The notes: a model not told the origin generated them from the letters alone. Positions 22,124-31,997 are shown, counted from the first letter of the stretch. The stretch: 64,000 bases of DNA from Serratia marcescens (GCF_029846115.1 NZ_JARVZZ010000001.1:806001-870000); one strand, 5' to 3'. Numbers and translations are program-made.

Positions 22124-23086
22124 TCAGTACAGCTTTTTCGCCGTTTCCAGCCAGTCGCCCTTGAACGGACGCTTCATGTTTTCGATCGCGTCGATGATGT
22201 CGTGGTGCACCATTTTTTCGTTCTGGATACCGACACAGCGGCCGCCGTAGCCCTGCAGCAGCAGCTCGATGGCGTAGGCGCCCATGCGCGAGGCCAGGAT
22301 GCGGTCGTAGGCAACCGGTGAACCGCCGCGTTGAATATGGCCCAGCACGGTGGCGCGGGTTTCACGCTTGGTTTCCTGCTCGATGTGGCGCGCCAGCTCA
22401 TCGATGTCGCAGATGTGCTCGGTGATCGCCACGATGGCGTGTTTTTTACCCTTGGCGATACCGGCCTTGATTTCGCACACCAGATCTTCGCGGTTGAATT
22501 CGATTTCAGGCAGCACGATGAATTCGCAACCGCCGGCAATCGCCGCCGCCAGCGTCAGATCGCCGCAGTAACGGCCCATCACTTCCACGATGGAGATACG
22601 CTGGTGCGAAGAGGAGGTATCGCGCAGGCGGTCGATCGCTTCCACCACGGTTTCCAACGCGGTGAAGTAACCGATGGTGTAGTCAGTGCCGGCAACGTCG
22701 TTATCGATGGTGCCCGGCAGACCGATGCACGGGAAGCCTTCTTCCGTCAGGCGTTTGGCGCCCATGTAGGAACCGTCGCCGCCGATCACCACCAGCGCGT
22801 CGATGCCGCGATTCTTCAGGTTTTCAATCGCCTTGGCGCGTACGTTCTCATCCCTGAATTCCGGGAAGCGGGCCGAGCCAAGGAAGGTGCCGCCGCGGTT
22901 GATCATGTCGGACACGCTATAGCGATCCAGCTGCTCCATGCGATCTTCGTACAAGCCAAGGTAGCCATCGTAAATACCAAAAACTTCCAGACCTTCTGAA
23001 AGCGCAGAACGCACAACGCCGCGGATTGCAGCGTTCATACCCGGCGAATCACCGCCGCTCGTCAGTACACCGATTTTCTTGATCAT
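22124..23086 (-). CDS. pfkA: ATP-dependent 6-phosphofructokinase I
   Basis: 320 residues from [20 protein letters not shown], identical in length to E. coli PfkA. The open frame continues nine codons upstream but homology starts here. The ATP-binding [13 protein letters not shown] lies at residues 11-23 and the catalytic [14 protein letters not shown] holds Asp near 127. GGDGSYMGA near 102 binds Mg-ATP. It commits fructose-6-phosphate to glycolysis. Confidence 0.99.
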   Translation of the reverse strand: MIKKIGVLTSGGDSPGMNAAIRGVVRSALSEGLEVFGIYDGYLGLYEDRMEQLDRYSVSDMINRGGTFLGSARFPEFRDENVRAKAIENLKNRGIDALVVIGGDGSYMGAKRLTEEGFPCIGLPGTIDNDVAGTDYTIGYFTALETVVEAIDRLRDTSSSHQRISIVEVMGRYCGDLTLAAAIAGGCEFIVLPEIEFNREDLVCEIKAGIAKGKKHAIVAITEHICDIDELARHIEQETKRETRATVLGHIQRGGSPVAYDRILASRMGAYAIELLLQGYGGRCVGIQNEKMVHHDIIDAIENMKRPFKGDWLETAKKLY

Positions 23087-23317
23087 GACTACCTCTGAAC
23101 TGTGTAGATGCAATTTCTTAAGAATTCTGTCTCCGCCGATCGTCTTGAAACCTCTCCGGCTGCAGAAAACCAGCTTTACGGCTTATTGCTGGATATTATA
23201 TCAAAAACACCCAGCTGAATTGATTCAAGTCACGCAATATAACGGTAAAAACACCGCATGGCACGCTGAGCTAACTCAGATATTCATGATAATACTTCGA
23301 TCTATGCCTCTATCTGA

Positions 23318-24220
23318 TTATAGCTCCCAATGTCCCTGCCTACCCGGCGGCACCACGGAGCACGGGTCCAGGTGAATAATGACGTCCGCCCCCGCAAAAC
23401 GGCGCCGCAGCGCCTGTTCCACCTGATCGGCCAACCGGTGCGCCTCGCGCAGCGGCAGCGAGTCTTCCATCTCCAGATGCAGCTGGATGAAACGCGTCGG
23501 CCCCGACTGCCGCGTGCGCAGATCGTGCGCGCCTTTCACCCCGGGCCAGGAGGAAACCACCTCGATAATCGCCTGGCGTTCGTCATCCGGCAACGCCCGA
23601 TCCAGCAGCGACTGCACCGCTTCGTAGCCCATGCGCAGCGCGCTATACAGGATGTAAACGCCGATGCCCAGCGCGAACAGCGCGTCCGCCCGCCGGAAGC
23701 CGTACCAGCTTAGCCCAAGAGCGATAAGAATAGCACCATTCATCATGACATCTGACTGATAATGCAGCATATCTGCGCGCACCGCCTGGCTGCGCGTTTT
23801 TCTGACCACCCAACGTTGATAGGTGACCAGAATCAGGGTACTGATCAACGCGATCACCGTCACGACGACCCCAACGCCGGGATCGCGCAGCGTTTGCGGC
23901 GCATACAAATGCTGGAAGCCGGTGAGGAACAGAAACAGGGCGGAGCCGGAAATAAACATGCTTTGCGCCAGCGCCGCCAGCGACTCCGCTTTGCCGTGGC
24001 CAAAGGTGTGCTCGGCATCGGCCGGCTGCAGCGAATAGCGCACCACCAGAAGGTTGGTCAGGGAGGCGGCGATATCGACCAGCGAATCCACCAGCGCCGC
24101 CAGCAGGCTGACCGAACCGGTGTGGTACCAGGCGACGATTTTGATTAACAGCAGCGACGACGCCAGCGCGGTAGCGGCCAACGCAGCGGACTTTACCAGG
24201 CGTGCATAGCGCTGTTCCAT
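23318..24220 (-). CDS. fieF: Cation-efflux pump FieF (YiiP)
   Basis: 300 residues from ATG 24220 (E. coli FieF 300); 11 extra upstream codons lack support. A CDF-family inner-membrane antiporter exporting Zn and Fe, working as a dimer. Transport-site residues lie in [11 protein letters not shown] (about 45-49) and [10 protein letters not shown] (about 153-157). Six spans are followed by a cytosolic metal-binding domain with HDLRTRQSG and HLEMED. It is located between cpxP and pfkA, as in E. coli. Confidence 0.97.
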   Translation of the reverse strand: MEQRYARLVKSAALAATALASSLLLIKIVAWYHTGSVSLLAALVDSLVDIAASLTNLLVVRYSLQPADAEHTFGHGKAESLAALAQSMFISGSALFLFLTGFQHLYAPQTLRDPGVGVVVTVIALISTLILVTYQRWVVRKTRSQAVRADMLHYQSDVMMNGAILIALGLSWYGFRRADALFALGIGVYILYSALRMGYEAVQSLLDRALPDDERQAIIEVVSSWPGVKGAHDLRTRQSGPTRFIQLHLEMEDSLPLREAHRLADQVEQALRRRFAGADVIIHLDPCSVVPPGRQGHWEL

Positions 24221-24271
24221 TAAGGGATCCCGGTCAAAAGGTATGGCGCTCAATATAGCGAAATGTCGGAT

Positions 24272-24299
24272 AAAAAAAACCCCGCCATCATGGCGGGGA
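24272..24299 (-). terminator. cpxP / CpxQ terminator
   Basis: On the reverse strand a CCCCGCC...GGCGGGG stem is followed by eight T residues. It ends both the cpxP mRNA and the CpxQ RNA. Confidence 0.93.
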
Positions 24300-24330
24300 A
24301 GACAGGGATGGTGTCTATGGCAAGGAAAAA
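24272..24330 (-). ncRNA. cpxQ: CpxQ-type small RNA from the cpxP 3' UTR
   Basis: Reverse-strand sequence directly after the cpxP stop contains CCTTGCCATAGACACC and CATCCCTGTCTTCCCC, then a stem (CCCCGCC / GGCGGGG, loop ATGA) and eight Ts. This matches the E. coli and Salmonella CpxQ sRNA as I recall it, including the start at TTTTCC. CpxQ is known to be cut from cpxP mRNA by RNase E and to act with Hfq on inner-membrane protein mRNAs. Only the terminator stem differs. The exact 5' end is inferred. Confidence 0.85.
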
Positions 24331-24352
24331 CAGGGGACTACTCAGTCGTACT

Positions 24353-24832
24353 TCACTTCTGGGCAGAAGCTTGCTGCAAACCAGAAATTTGTTGCTCCAT
24401 CTGCTGCATACGCTGCTGATGTTTCTGGTCTAAAACACTTTTTTGCTCTGGCGTCAGCAGGTTATACATTTGGTTGCGCACCCGGGCCATTTCGACCTGG
24501 CGCTTGACCTGCTGCTGGGCCATCTTTTCCGCCTGGGCATACACGGCGGCTTCGTCAAATTTCTCTGCGGTCACCAGTTTATGCATGGCTTCCATTTCAG
24601 CTACATTGACACCAGGCAGATCGTGCCGGGCCTGGCGCATCAAATCGCGCATTTGCTGGCGCTGCTGTTCGCTGAGGCTGACACCGTCGAACATATGGTG
24701 CTGGCCGGGTATTCGGGTCATCGCGTCGTTGCCGGGAGGTTGGGCTGTGTCCGGTATAGTGTCGGCAGCGAAGGCAGCGGTCGAACCAATTGCCAGCAGT
24801 GATGCCATAACTAATGCGGTCACCTTACGCAT
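24353..24832 (-). CDS. cpxP: Periplasmic Cpx-pathway inhibitor CpxP
   Basis: 159 residues with a signal peptide ([22 protein letters not shown]). CpxP is a periplasmic CpxA inhibitor and adaptor for misfolded proteins. The two LTxxQ-type motifs are seen as [11 protein letters not shown] (about residue 51) and [12 protein letters not shown] (about 126). It is divergent from cpxRA, with a perfect CpxR box between them. Its 3' UTR encodes CpxQ. Confidence 0.95.
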   Translation of the reverse strand: MRKVTALVMASLLAIGSTAAFAADTIPDTAQPPGNDAMTRIPGQHHMFDGVSLSEQQRQQMRDLMRQARHDLPGVNVAEMEAMHKLVTAEKFDEAAVYAQAEKMAQQQVKRQVEMARVRNQMYNLLTPEQKSVLDQKHQQRMQQMEQQISGLQQASAQK

Positions 24833-24912
24833 TTCAACTCCTCAAGCTTTCTCACTTTGCGAATCAACGAGGAGCAGTGTACCGCTACACCTGAAAACCT
24901 GCGTCAGTGCAT

Positions 24913-24927
24913 GTAAAACTACGTAAA
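24913..24927 (+). promoter_or_regulatory. CpxR box
   Basis: GTAAA-N5-GTAAA, a perfect match to the CpxR consensus, lies between cpxP (start 24832) and cpxR (start 24981). It is expected to serve the strongly Cpx-induced cpxP promoter and cpxRA autoregulation. Confidence 0.92.
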
Positions 24928-24980
24928 GTCATGGAATGGCAACAGTTGATGACGTATTTTGCGTCTGGAGGTAAATCATA

Positions 24981-25676
24981 ATGAACAAGATTCTGTTAGT
25001 TGACGACGACCGCGAGTTGACCTCGCTGTTAAAAGAACTGCTTGAAATGGAAGGTTTTAATATCGTCGTCGCGCACGATGGCGAGCAGGCGTTGTCGCTG
25101 CTGGACAGCTCCATCGATCTGCTGCTGCTCGACATCATGATGCCGAAGAAAAACGGCATCGATACGCTGAAAGAACTGCGCCAACATCACCAGACGCCGG
25201 TCATCATGCTGACCGCCCGCGGCAGCGAACTGGACCGCGTGCTGGGCCTGGAGCTGGGCGCCGATGATTATCTGCCGAAACCCTTCAACGATCGCGAGCT
25301 GGTCGCGCGCATTCGCGCCATTCTGCGCCGTTCCAACTGGAGCGAACAGCAGCAGGTCGACAGCGGCGCCCCGACGCTGGATGTCGATGGCCTGCAGCTG
25401 AACCCCGGCCGCCAGGAGGCCAGCTTCGACGGCCAGGTGCTGGATCTGACCGGCACCGAATTCACCCTGCTTTACCTGCTGGCGCAGCATCTCGGCCAGG
25501 TGGTGTCGCGCGAACTGCTGAGCCAGGAAGTGCTGGGCAAACGCCTGACCCCGTTCGATCGCGCCATCGACATGCATATCTCCAACCTGCGGCGTAAGCT
25601 GCCGGACCGCAAAGACGGGCATCCGTGGTTCAAAACCCTGCGCGGGCGGGGTTATTTGATGGTATCTGCAACATGA
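24981..25676 (+). CDS. cpxR: Envelope-stress response regulator CpxR
   Basis: 231 residues (E. coli 232). An OmpR-family regulator: receiver domain residues 1-115 with phospho-acceptor D51 in LLLLDIMMPKKNG, acidic pair near 8-10, T in MLTARG and K in LPKPFN. The winged-helix DNA-binding domain covers about 130-231. It overlaps cpxA by four bases (ATGA), implying translational coupling. Confidence 0.98.
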   Translation: MNKILLVDDDRELTSLLKELLEMEGFNIVVAHDGEQALSLLDSSIDLLLLDIMMPKKNGIDTLKELRQHHQTPVIMLTARGSELDRVLGLELGADDYLPKPFNDRELVARIRAILRRSNWSEQQQVDSGAPTLDVDGLQLNPGRQEASFDGQVLDLTGTEFTLLYLLAQHLGQVVSRELLSQEVLGKRLTPFDRAIDMHISNLRRKLPDRKDGHPWFKTLRGRGYLMVSAT

Positions 25677-27067
25677 TCAACAGTTTGACGGCACGCATCT
25701 TCGCCATTTTCTGGTTCACGTTAGCCCTGGTGCTAATGCTGGTGCTGATGGTGCCCAAGCTCGACTCCCGTCAAATGACCTCTCTGCTCGACAGCGAGCA
25801 GCGGCAGGGGTTGATGCTGGAACAGCACGTCGAGGCCGAGTTGCAAAACGATCCGGCCAACGATCTGATGTGGTGGCGCCGCCTGTTCCGCGCCATCGAC
25901 AAATGGGCGCCGCCGGGCCAACGCCTGCTGCTGGTCACCAGCGAAGGCCGGGTGATCGGCGCGCAGCGCAACGAAATGCAGATCGTCCGCAACTTCATCG
26001 GCCAATCCGATAATTCGGATCATCCCAAGAAGAAAAAGTACGGCCGCGTTGAGCTGGTCGGGCCGTTCGCCGTGCGCGACGGCGAAGACAACTATCAGCT
26101 GTACCTGATCCGTCCCGCCAACAGCCCGCAATCCGATTTCATCAACCTGATGTTCGACCGGCCGCTGCTGCTGCTGATCGTCACCATGCTGATCAGCGCC
26201 CCGCTGCTGCTGTGGCTGGCCTGGAGCCTGGCGAAACCGGCACGCAAACTGAAAAACGCCGCCGATGACGTGGCGCGCGGCAACCTGAAGCAGCATCCGG
26301 AACTGGAGGCCGGCCCGCAGGAGTTTCTGGCCACCGGCGCCAGCTTCAACCAGATGGTCAGCGCGCTGGAGCGCATGATGAACGCGCAGCAACGGCTGAT
26401 CTCGGACATCTCGCACGAGCTGCGCACGCCGCTGACGCGTCTGCAGCTGGCCACCGCGCTGATGCGCCGCCGCCACGGCGAAGGGCACGAGCTGGCGCGC
26501 ATCGAAACAGAAGCGCAGCGGCTGGATTCGATGATCAACGATCTGCTGGCGCTGTCGCGCGGACAGCAAAAAGGCGAACTGGCGCGCGAGCAGCTGAAGG
26601 CCAACGACCTGTGGGCCGACGTGCTGGACAACGCCCGTTTCGAAGCGGAACAGATGGGCAAGCAGTTGGAAATCACCGCGCCGCCAGGCCCGTGGACGCT
26701 GTTCGGCAACGCGAGTGCGCTGGACAGCGCGTTGGAAAACATCGTGCGCAACGCCCTGCGTTATTCGCACACCCGCATTGCCGTGGCGTTCAGCGCCGAC
26801 AATCAGGGCGTGACCATCCAGGTTGACGACGACGGCCCCGGCGTCAGCGCCGAAGATCGCGAACAGATCTTCCGTCCGTTCTACCGCACCGATGAAGCGC
26901 GCGACCGCGAATCCGGTGGCACCGGCCTCGGCCTGGCGATCGTCGAAGCGGCGGTCAATCAACATCGCGGCTGGGTGAAGGCCGAAGACAGCCCGCTTGG
27001 CGGCCTGCGACTGGTGCTGTGGCTGCCGCTGCATCATCAACGTTTGTCGACTAAGACAGAACAGTAA
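25673..27067 (+). CDS. cpxA: Sensor histidine kinase CpxA
   Basis: 464 residues, a little longer than E. coli CpxA (457). It has two membrane spans (about 8-29 and 164-185) around a periplasmic sensor, a HAMP segment, and a phospho-acceptor His at 248 in [11 protein letters not shown]. The ATPase domain has N-box VRNALRYS and G-boxes DDDGPGV and [10 protein letters not shown]. The start overlaps the cpxR stop. In E. coli sodA or other genes of the 88 min region lie beyond; here trmL follows, marking a rearrangement junction. Confidence 0.97.
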   Translation: MINSLTARIFAIFWFTLALVLMLVLMVPKLDSRQMTSLLDSEQRQGLMLEQHVEAELQNDPANDLMWWRRLFRAIDKWAPPGQRLLLVTSEGRVIGAQRNEMQIVRNFIGQSDNSDHPKKKKYGRVELVGPFAVRDGEDNYQLYLIRPANSPQSDFINLMFDRPLLLLIVTMLISAPLLLWLAWSLAKPARKLKNAADDVARGNLKQHPELEAGPQEFLATGASFNQMVSALERMMNAQQRLISDISHELRTPLTRLQLATALMRRRHGEGHELARIETEAQRLDSMINDLLALSRGQQKGELAREQLKANDLWADVLDNARFEAEQMGKQLEITAPPGPWTLFGNASALDSALENIVRNALRYSHTRIAVAFSADNQGVTIQVDDDGPGVSAEDREQIFRPFYRTDEARDRESGGTGLGLAIVEAAVNQHRGWVKAEDSPLGGLRLVLWLPLHHQRLSTKTEQ

Positions 27068-27083
27068 GAGTTTGCTATCCTGC

Positions 27084-27103
27084 GCCCCTCGTTCACGAGG
27101 GGC
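27084..27103 (+). other. Hairpin covering the trmL ribosome site
   Basis: GCCCCTCG / CGAGGGGC, an 8-bp perfect stem with a TTCA loop, ends seven bases before the trmL ATG. The right arm contains AGGGG, the only ribosome-site-like sequence. No T-run follows, so it is not a standard terminator. TATCCT, just upstream, could be a -10 element. Confidence 0.6.
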
Positions 27104-27110
27104 CTGCAAC

Positions 27111-27584
27111 ATGCTGAACATCGTTTTATTTGAACCCGAAATTCCACCCAACACCGGCAATATCATCCGCCTGTGTGCCAATACCGGCTTTAACCTGCAC
27201 CTGATCGAACCGCTGGGATTCCCGTGGGACGACAAGCGCCTGCGCCGCGCCGGGCTGGACTACCATGAGTTCACCCGCGTCAGCCGTCATGCCGATTACG
27301 CCGCCTTTCTCACCGCCGAAAACCCGCAGCGGCTGTTTGCTCTCACCACCAAGGGCACGCCGGCGCACAGTGCCGTCAGCTACCAGGCCGGCGACTACCT
27401 GCTGTTCGGCCCGGAAACGCGTGGATTGCCTGCCGACATCCTCGATGCGCTGCCCGCGCAGCAAAAAATCCGCATCCCGATGCAGGCGCAAAGCCGCAGC
27501 ATGAACCTGTCGAATGCCGTATCGGTGGTGGTGTATGAAGCCTGGCGGCAGCTGGACTATGCCGGCGCGCTGATCAAGGCGTAA
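27111..27584 (+). CDS. trmL: tRNA (cytidine/uridine-2'-O-)-methyltransferase TrmL
   Basis: 157 residues from [20 protein letters not shown], the E. coli TrmL (YibK) length. A SPOUT-class knotted methyltransferase that modifies the wobble base 34 of tRNA-Leu. Knot and AdoMet motifs are [11 protein letters not shown] (about residues 98-108) and [25 protein letters not shown] near the end. The long upstream frame overlapping cpxA is not used. An SD-sequestering hairpin precedes it. Confidence 0.96.
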   Translation: MLNIVLFEPEIPPNTGNIIRLCANTGFNLHLIEPLGFPWDDKRLRRAGLDYHEFTRVSRHADYAAFLTAENPQRLFALTTKGTPAHSAVSYQAGDYLLFGPETRGLPADILDALPAQQKIRIPMQAQSRSMNLSNAVSVVVYEAWRQLDYAGALIKA

Positions 27585-27634
27585 TCCGCGACGACGCGCC
27601 ATACTGGAAAGGTTAACCTCTCCAGGCACGGCAC

Positions 27635-28408
27635 ATGGCTTTCGTTGCAGATATTGTTACCCAGCTTCGCCGGCTCGAACCGGCGCTGAACGAGGCGCTG
27701 TTGCGGCTGCAACAGGCGCAAGACACCGAAGCATTGCACGACTTACGCGTCTGTCTGCGCCGCATTCGCAGCCTGCTGCGTCCGTTGCGCGGCTGCCCCG
27801 GCGCAACCCGGCTCGATCGGGCCGCCGCCGAGTTAGGGCGGCTCACGACGCCGCTGCGCGATCTCGAGGTGCTGATCGCCGAACTGACACGCCATCGCCT
27901 CGATTGGCAGGCCAACGTGCGCCGGAGCGATCTTCAGGCTCGCTGCCGTCAACTGCTCACCCATCCGCAGCTCATCGACTTTCCCTCGCTGTTGCACGCC
28001 TGGCCGCGCCGCTTCCGCCGCACCGCGCGACGCACCGCCAAACACCGCCTAAATCGACGCCTGCAGCGCCAGCAGCGGCAATTGCGCCGGGCACTGGCCG
28101 ATACCGGCTACGACCGCCACCGCCTGCGGCTGCTGATAAAACGCCTGCGTTACGCGGCCGAAGCCTATCCGCAACGCCTCCCCCTCTCTCCCACCGCGAT
28201 GGCGAGCCTCAAGGCGGCGCAGAACGCCCTCGGCGATTGGCACGATCGGGAGGTCTGGTGCCTGCAGGCAGAACATCAGGCGGATCTCTGGCCCTTGTTG
28301 GCCCAATGGCAAACTGAGCAACGCCTGGCGCTGGCCAGCGCGAACGCCTTACTCGCCGCCTTATCGTCGGCGCTGGCGGCGAAAACCAGCGGCGCATCAC
28401 GATCCTGA
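27635..28408 (+). CDS. Stand-alone CHAD-domain protein
   Basis: 257 residues, very rich in Arg and Leu. CHAD hallmarks are the N-terminal ALHDLRVCLRRIRSLLRPL (about 34-52) with the conserved His, and the internal HRLRLLIKRLRYAAEAYP (about 162-179), followed by LGDWHDREVW. CHAD domains bind inorganic polyphosphate on their basic face. There is no CYTH domain here. It lies 50 bp after trmL, in a place where E. coli has no gene before cysE. The function in this host is unknown. Confidence 0.85.
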   Translation: MAFVADIVTQLRRLEPALNEALLRLQQAQDTEALHDLRVCLRRIRSLLRPLRGCPGATRLDRAAAELGRLTTPLRDLEVLIAELTRHRLDWQANVRRSDLQARCRQLLTHPQLIDFPSLLHAWPRRFRRTARRTAKHRLNRRLQRQQRQLRRALADTGYDRHRLRLLIKRLRYAAEAYPQRLPLSPTAMASLKAAQNALGDWHDREVWCLQAEHQADLWPLLAQWQTEQRLALASANALLAALSSALAAKTSGASRS

Positions 28409-28512
28409 AAAAAGGCCACGGCAGGGCACGCCCGGCCCCGAAAATGCCCGATGAGGCGCAGATAATGCGCTATGTTTTGTAAGGGTAATCACCACTCATC
28501 ATAGGAAACCAT

Positions 28513-29184
28513 ATGAAGAAACAACGCTTGAGCGTTGCCATGGCGGTTCTGGCAGCGGGCCTGTTGCTGGCAGGCTGTTCGTCCAAAGTCACCCAAACGT
28601 CGCAGTATTCGGGCTTCTTGTCCGATTACAGCAAGCTGCAGGAAACCACCTCGCCAAGCGGCCATAAAACGCTGCGATGGGTAGACCCAAGCTACAAGGA
28701 ATCCAACTATCGCGGCATCTATTTCCAACCGGTGGTCTATTTCCCGGCGGAGAAGCCCACGGCGCGCGTCAGCCAGGACACGTTGAACAAGATTAAGGCC
28801 TACGCGACCCAGCGGATCAAAACCGCGCTGCAGAATCGCTTTACCATTCTGCCAAGCCCGACGGGCTCACGCGTGCTGGTGGCCAAGCTCGCCATCACCG
28901 CCGTTTCCGCCGAAAATGAAGACATGAAGTTCTATGAGGTGGTGCCGGTCGCCGCGGTGGTCGCCAGCACCATGGCAGCGACCGGGCACCGGACGCAAAA
29001 TACCGCGCTGTATATCGAAGGTGAGCTGATCGACCAGGATACCGGTAAAACGGTGATGGAAGTGGTACGCAAGGCCTACGGTAAAACCGTCAACAACGAC
29101 AGCACGCCGGTCACGGCGGATGACGTCAAGGCGGCGATCGACGACATCGTTACCGATATCACCAACTTCCCGAAACAGGGCTGA
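28513..29184 (+). CDS. DUF3313-type lipoprotein
   Basis: 223 residues. The lipoprotein signal is MKKQRLSVAMAVLAAGLL then LAGC, with lipidated Cys at 22; SS follows, favouring outer-membrane sorting. The mature part begins with YSGFLSDYSKL and a conserved LRWVDP segment, typical of DUF3313. It lacks catalytic motifs I recognise. It is preceded by a separate leader region and followed by a strong hairpin facing cysE. Function unknown; absent at this place in E. coli. Confidence 0.8.
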   Translation: MKKQRLSVAMAVLAAGLLLAGCSSKVTQTSQYSGFLSDYSKLQETTSPSGHKTLRWVDPSYKESNYRGIYFQPVVYFPAEKPTARVSQDTLNKIKAYATQRIKTALQNRFTILPSPTGSRVLVAKLAITAVSAENEDMKFYEVVPVAAVVASTMAATGHRTQNTALYIEGELIDQDTGKTVMEVVRKAYGKTVNNDSTPVTADDVKAAIDDIVTDITNFPKQG

Positions 29185-29193
29185 CCGCCACCT

Positions 29194-29225
29194 GAAAAAC
29201 GCAGGGGGAGCCGAAGCTCCCCCTG
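29194..29225 (-). terminator. cysE operon terminator
   Basis: CAGGGGGAGC / GCTCCCCCTG with a tetraloop, followed on the reverse strand by a run of five Ts. It ends the leftward operon ending in cysE and may also stop the convergent lipoprotein transcript. Confidence 0.8.
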
Positions 29226-29245
29226 AATGGCTGCGCAGGCGGCGC

Positions 29246-30067
29246 TCAAATACCGTCGCCGTACTCGAAGCCGTGATTGCTACCGTTGAAGTATTGGTCC
29301 ATATCCATCGACGGCGTATCGCTCTCCGGCCGCCCGACGATGCGCGCCGGCACGCCGGCGGCGGTGGTGTGCGGCGGTATCGCCTGCAAGACCACCGAGC
29401 CCGCGCCGATCTTCGCACCCTTGCCCACTTCGATATTGCCGAGAATTTTGGCGCCGGCGCCAATCATCACCCCTTCGCGGATTTTCGGGTGACGGTCGCC
29501 GCTGGTTTTACCGGTACCGCCCAGGGTAACCGACTGCAGGATAGAGACGTTGTTCTCCACCACCGCCGTTTCACCGATCACGATGCCGGTGGCGTGGTCG
29601 AGCATGATGCCGCAGCCGATGGTCGCCGCCGGGTGGATGTCCACGCCGAAGGCGACGGAAATTTGATTTTGCAGGTAGATAGCCAGCGCTTGCCGCCCTT
29701 GCTGCCACAGCCAGTGACCGATGCGGTAAGCCTGCAGCGCATGGAACCCTTTCAGGTAAAGCAGCGGCGTTGAGTATTTATCGACCGCCGGATCGCGCAA
29801 CCGCACCGCGAGAATATCGCGTGCCGCCGAAACGATCATCTGGTTGTCGGACTTGTAGGCCTCTTCCACCACCTCGCGCACCGCGATGGCGGGCATGATC
29901 GGCGTCGCCAGCTTGTTGGCCAGCATATAGCTGAGCGCGCTGCCCAGGTTCTCGTGCTTGAGCAACGTCGCATGGAAAAAGCTGGCCAGCATCGGTTCAC
30001 AATCAGCCAGTGCTCGCGCTTCTGATTTAATGCTGTTCCAGACCTGTTCCAACTCTTCTGACGACAT
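29246..30067 (-). CDS. cysE: Serine O-acetyltransferase
   Basis: 273 residues from MSSEELEQVWNSIKSEARAL, the E. coli length. Makes O-acetylserine, the committed step to cysteine. The N-terminal helical domain is followed by a left-handed beta helix of hexapeptide repeats (about residues 140-240), with catalytic His in MLDHATGIVIGE and GDRHPKI. The C-terminal tail ending in DGI is the segment that docks into CysK. Feedback inhibition by cysteine is known for the family. It lies downstream of gpsA in a leftward gene row. Confidence 0.98.
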   Translation of the reverse strand: MSSEELEQVWNSIKSEARALADCEPMLASFFHATLLKHENLGSALSYMLANKLATPIMPAIAVREVVEEAYKSDNQMIVSAARDILAVRLRDPAVDKYSTPLLYLKGFHALQAYRIGHWLWQQGRQALAIYLQNQISVAFGVDIHPAATIGCGIMLDHATGIVIGETAVVENNVSILQSVTLGGTGKTSGDRHPKIREGVMIGAGAKILGNIEVGKGAKIGAGSVVLQAIPPHTTAAGVPARIVGRPESDTPSMDMDQYFNGSNHGFEYGDGI

Positions 30068-30173
30068 CACATACCCCTTTACCTTGCCAAACGGGCCGCT
30101 TCGCACAGTAGCGCGAAGCGGCCCAGGTCATTTGCGGGGTCAGCATTCTGCTGCCCCGGCATATCGTTTTATG

Positions 30174-31193
30174 TCACGCGCTGGGTTTTTCGTCCTTTCG
30201 GGCTCGCCCCAGCAGGCTCAGCGCCGCTTCGCGGGCGTCCTTGTGGCAGTAAAGCACCTGATAAATCTGTTCGGTGATCGGCATTTCCACGCCGTGCCGC
30301 TGCGCCAGCGCCAACACCTCTTTGGTATTGCGATAGCCCTCGACCACCTGGCCGATGCTGTCCTGCGCTTCCTGCACGCCTTTGCCTTGCCCCAGCATAA
30401 TGCCGAAGCGGCGGTTGCGCGATTGGTTGTCCGTGCAGGTTAGCACCAGATCCCCCAGCCCCGCCATGCCCATGAACGTCGAAGGATCGGCGCCCAGCGC
30501 AGAACCCAGACGGCTCATTTCCGCCAGCCCGCGTGTAATCAACGCGGTGCGGGCGTTGGCGCCGAAACCGATGCCGTCGGACATGCCGGCGCCAATGGCG
30601 ATCACGTTCTTCACCGCGCCGCCAAGCTGCACGCCGATGAAGTCGGGATTGCTGTAGACGCGGAAGCTCTTGCCGCAGTGCAACAGCTGTTGCAAATCGT
30701 CGGCGAACTGCGCATCGGTCGCCGCCAGCGCGATCGCCGTCGGCAAGCCGGCGGCCAGCTCTTTGGCGAACGTCGGCCCGGAGAGCACCGCCAGCGGGAT
30801 CGTCTCGCCCAACGCCTCACGCGCCACGTCCTGCAGCAACCGGCCGGTTTCCGCTTCCAGTCCCTTGGTAGCCCACACGATGCGGGCGTCCGGGCGCAGA
30901 TGCGGCTTCAGCTGGCGCAGCACGTCGCCGAACACGTGGCTCGGCACCACCACCAGCACGTCGCGGCTGGCCGCCAGCGCACGCGCCAAATCGGCTTCAA
31001 GCAGCAGGGTATCGGGGAAGGGAACGTCGGGCAGAAACGCCTGATTGCAGCGATCTTGCTGCAACGTTTGAATTTGCGCGGGGTTGTGCCCCCACAGCAC
31101 CACGGCGTGGCCGTTACGCGCCAGCGTAATGGCCAATGCGGTGCCGTACGAGCCGGCACCGATGACAGTCATTGAAGCATTGACGGTGTTCAT
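30174..31193 (-). CDS. gpsA: Glycerol-3-phosphate dehydrogenase [NAD(P)+]
   Basis: 339 residues, the E. coli length. Reduces DHAP to sn-glycerol-3-phosphate for phospholipid synthesis. The Rossmann motif [12 protein letters not shown] is at residues 11-22; catalytic Lys lies in [13 protein letters not shown] (about 195). Its ATG overlaps the secB TGA by one base, as in other enterobacteria, pointing to translational coupling. Confidence 0.98.
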   Translation of the reverse strand: MNTVNASMTVIGAGSYGTALAITLARNGHAVVLWGHNPAQIQTLQQDRCNQAFLPDVPFPDTLLLEADLARALAASRDVLVVVPSHVFGDVLRQLKPHLRPDARIVWATKGLEAETGRLLQDVAREALGETIPLAVLSGPTFAKELAAGLPTAIALAATDAQFADDLQQLLHCGKSFRVYSNPDFIGVQLGGAVKNVIAIGAGMSDGIGFGANARTALITRGLAEMSRLGSALGADPSTFMGMAGLGDLVLTCTDNQSRNRRFGIMLGQGKGVQEAQDSIGQVVEGYRNTKEVLALAQRHGVEMPITEQIYQVLYCHKDAREAALSLLGRARKDEKPSA

Positions 31194-31663
31194 CAGGCAT
31201 CCTGATGTGGTGCGGCACCTTCGCCTTCCGCCTGCTGCTGCAGATAGTTCATGAACAGCGCGTCAAAGTTGACCGGTGCCAGGTTCAGCTGCGGGAATGT
31301 ACCGCGGGAAACCAGGCTGGTGATGCACTCGCGCGCATACGGGAACAGGATGTTCGGGCAGTATGCACCCAGGCAATGCGCCAGCTGCGTGCCTTCGATG
31401 CCTGCTACCGAGAAGATGCCCGCCTGTTGCACTTCGCACAGGAACGCAGTTTCTTCGCCCAGGCTCGCCGTCACGGTTACGCGCAGTACCACTTCATACA
31501 CTTCGTCAGCCAGCTGGCTGGACGCGGTATCCAGATCAAGTTTAACTTCCGGCTGCCATTCCTGCTGGAAAACCTGCGGCGCGTTCGGCGCTTCGAAGGA
31601 GATGTCCTTGGTATAAATACGTTGGATCTGGAAAGCCATTTCGGTGCTGTTTTGTTCTGACAT
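31193..31663 (-). CDS. secB: Protein-export chaperone SecB
   Basis: 156 residues (E. coli 155). A tetrameric cytosolic chaperone that keeps preproteins unfolded and hands them to SecA. Typical are [19 protein letters not shown] near the start, and [19 protein letters not shown] and [17 protein letters not shown] later on. It is acidic, as expected for SecA binding. Located between grxC and gpsA. Confidence 0.98.
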   Translation of the reverse strand: MSEQNSTEMAFQIQRIYTKDISFEAPNAPQVFQQEWQPEVKLDLDTASSQLADEVYEVVLRVTVTASLGEETAFLCEVQQAGIFSVAGIEGTQLAHCLGAYCPNILFPYARECITSLVSRGTFPQLNLAPVNFDALFMNYLQQQAEGEGAAPHQDA

Positions 31664-31720
31664 GTGAGTAATACCCTTGGTTAAACGTCCTTATTGACAC
31701 TCGGTGAACCGGCAGGCTGC

Positions 31721-31969
31721 TTAAAGCAGCGGATCCAGGCCGCCGCGAGCATCGAGTTCATATAAATCATCGCAGCCGCCGATATGCCGGCCGTCGATGA
31801 AAATCTGCGGCACCGTGGTACGCCCGCTGCGCTCGATCATCACTTCGCGTTTGGCGTTATCGCCGTCGATGGCGATCTCGTTAAACGCCGCGCCCTTGCT
31901 GTTCAACAGCGCCTTGGCGCGATGGCAGAACGGACAGGTCGCTTTGGTGTAGATATCAATGTTAGCCAT
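31721..31969 (-). CDS. grxC: Glutaredoxin 3
   Basis: 82 residues from MANIDIYTK (E. coli 83). Dithiol glutaredoxin with active site C12-P-F-C15, plus the cis-proline segment TVPQIFIDGRHIGGCDDL that binds glutathione. It reduces disulfides in the cytosol, including ribonucleotide reductase. Lies between yibN and secB. Confidence 0.97.
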   Translation of the reverse strand: MANIDIYTKATCPFCHRAKALLNSKGAAFNEIAIDGDNAKREVMIERSGRTTVPQIFIDGRHIGGCDDLYELDARGGLDPLL

Positions 31970-31997
31970 GGATTGCCACCTCAAATAGGTTAAACGG

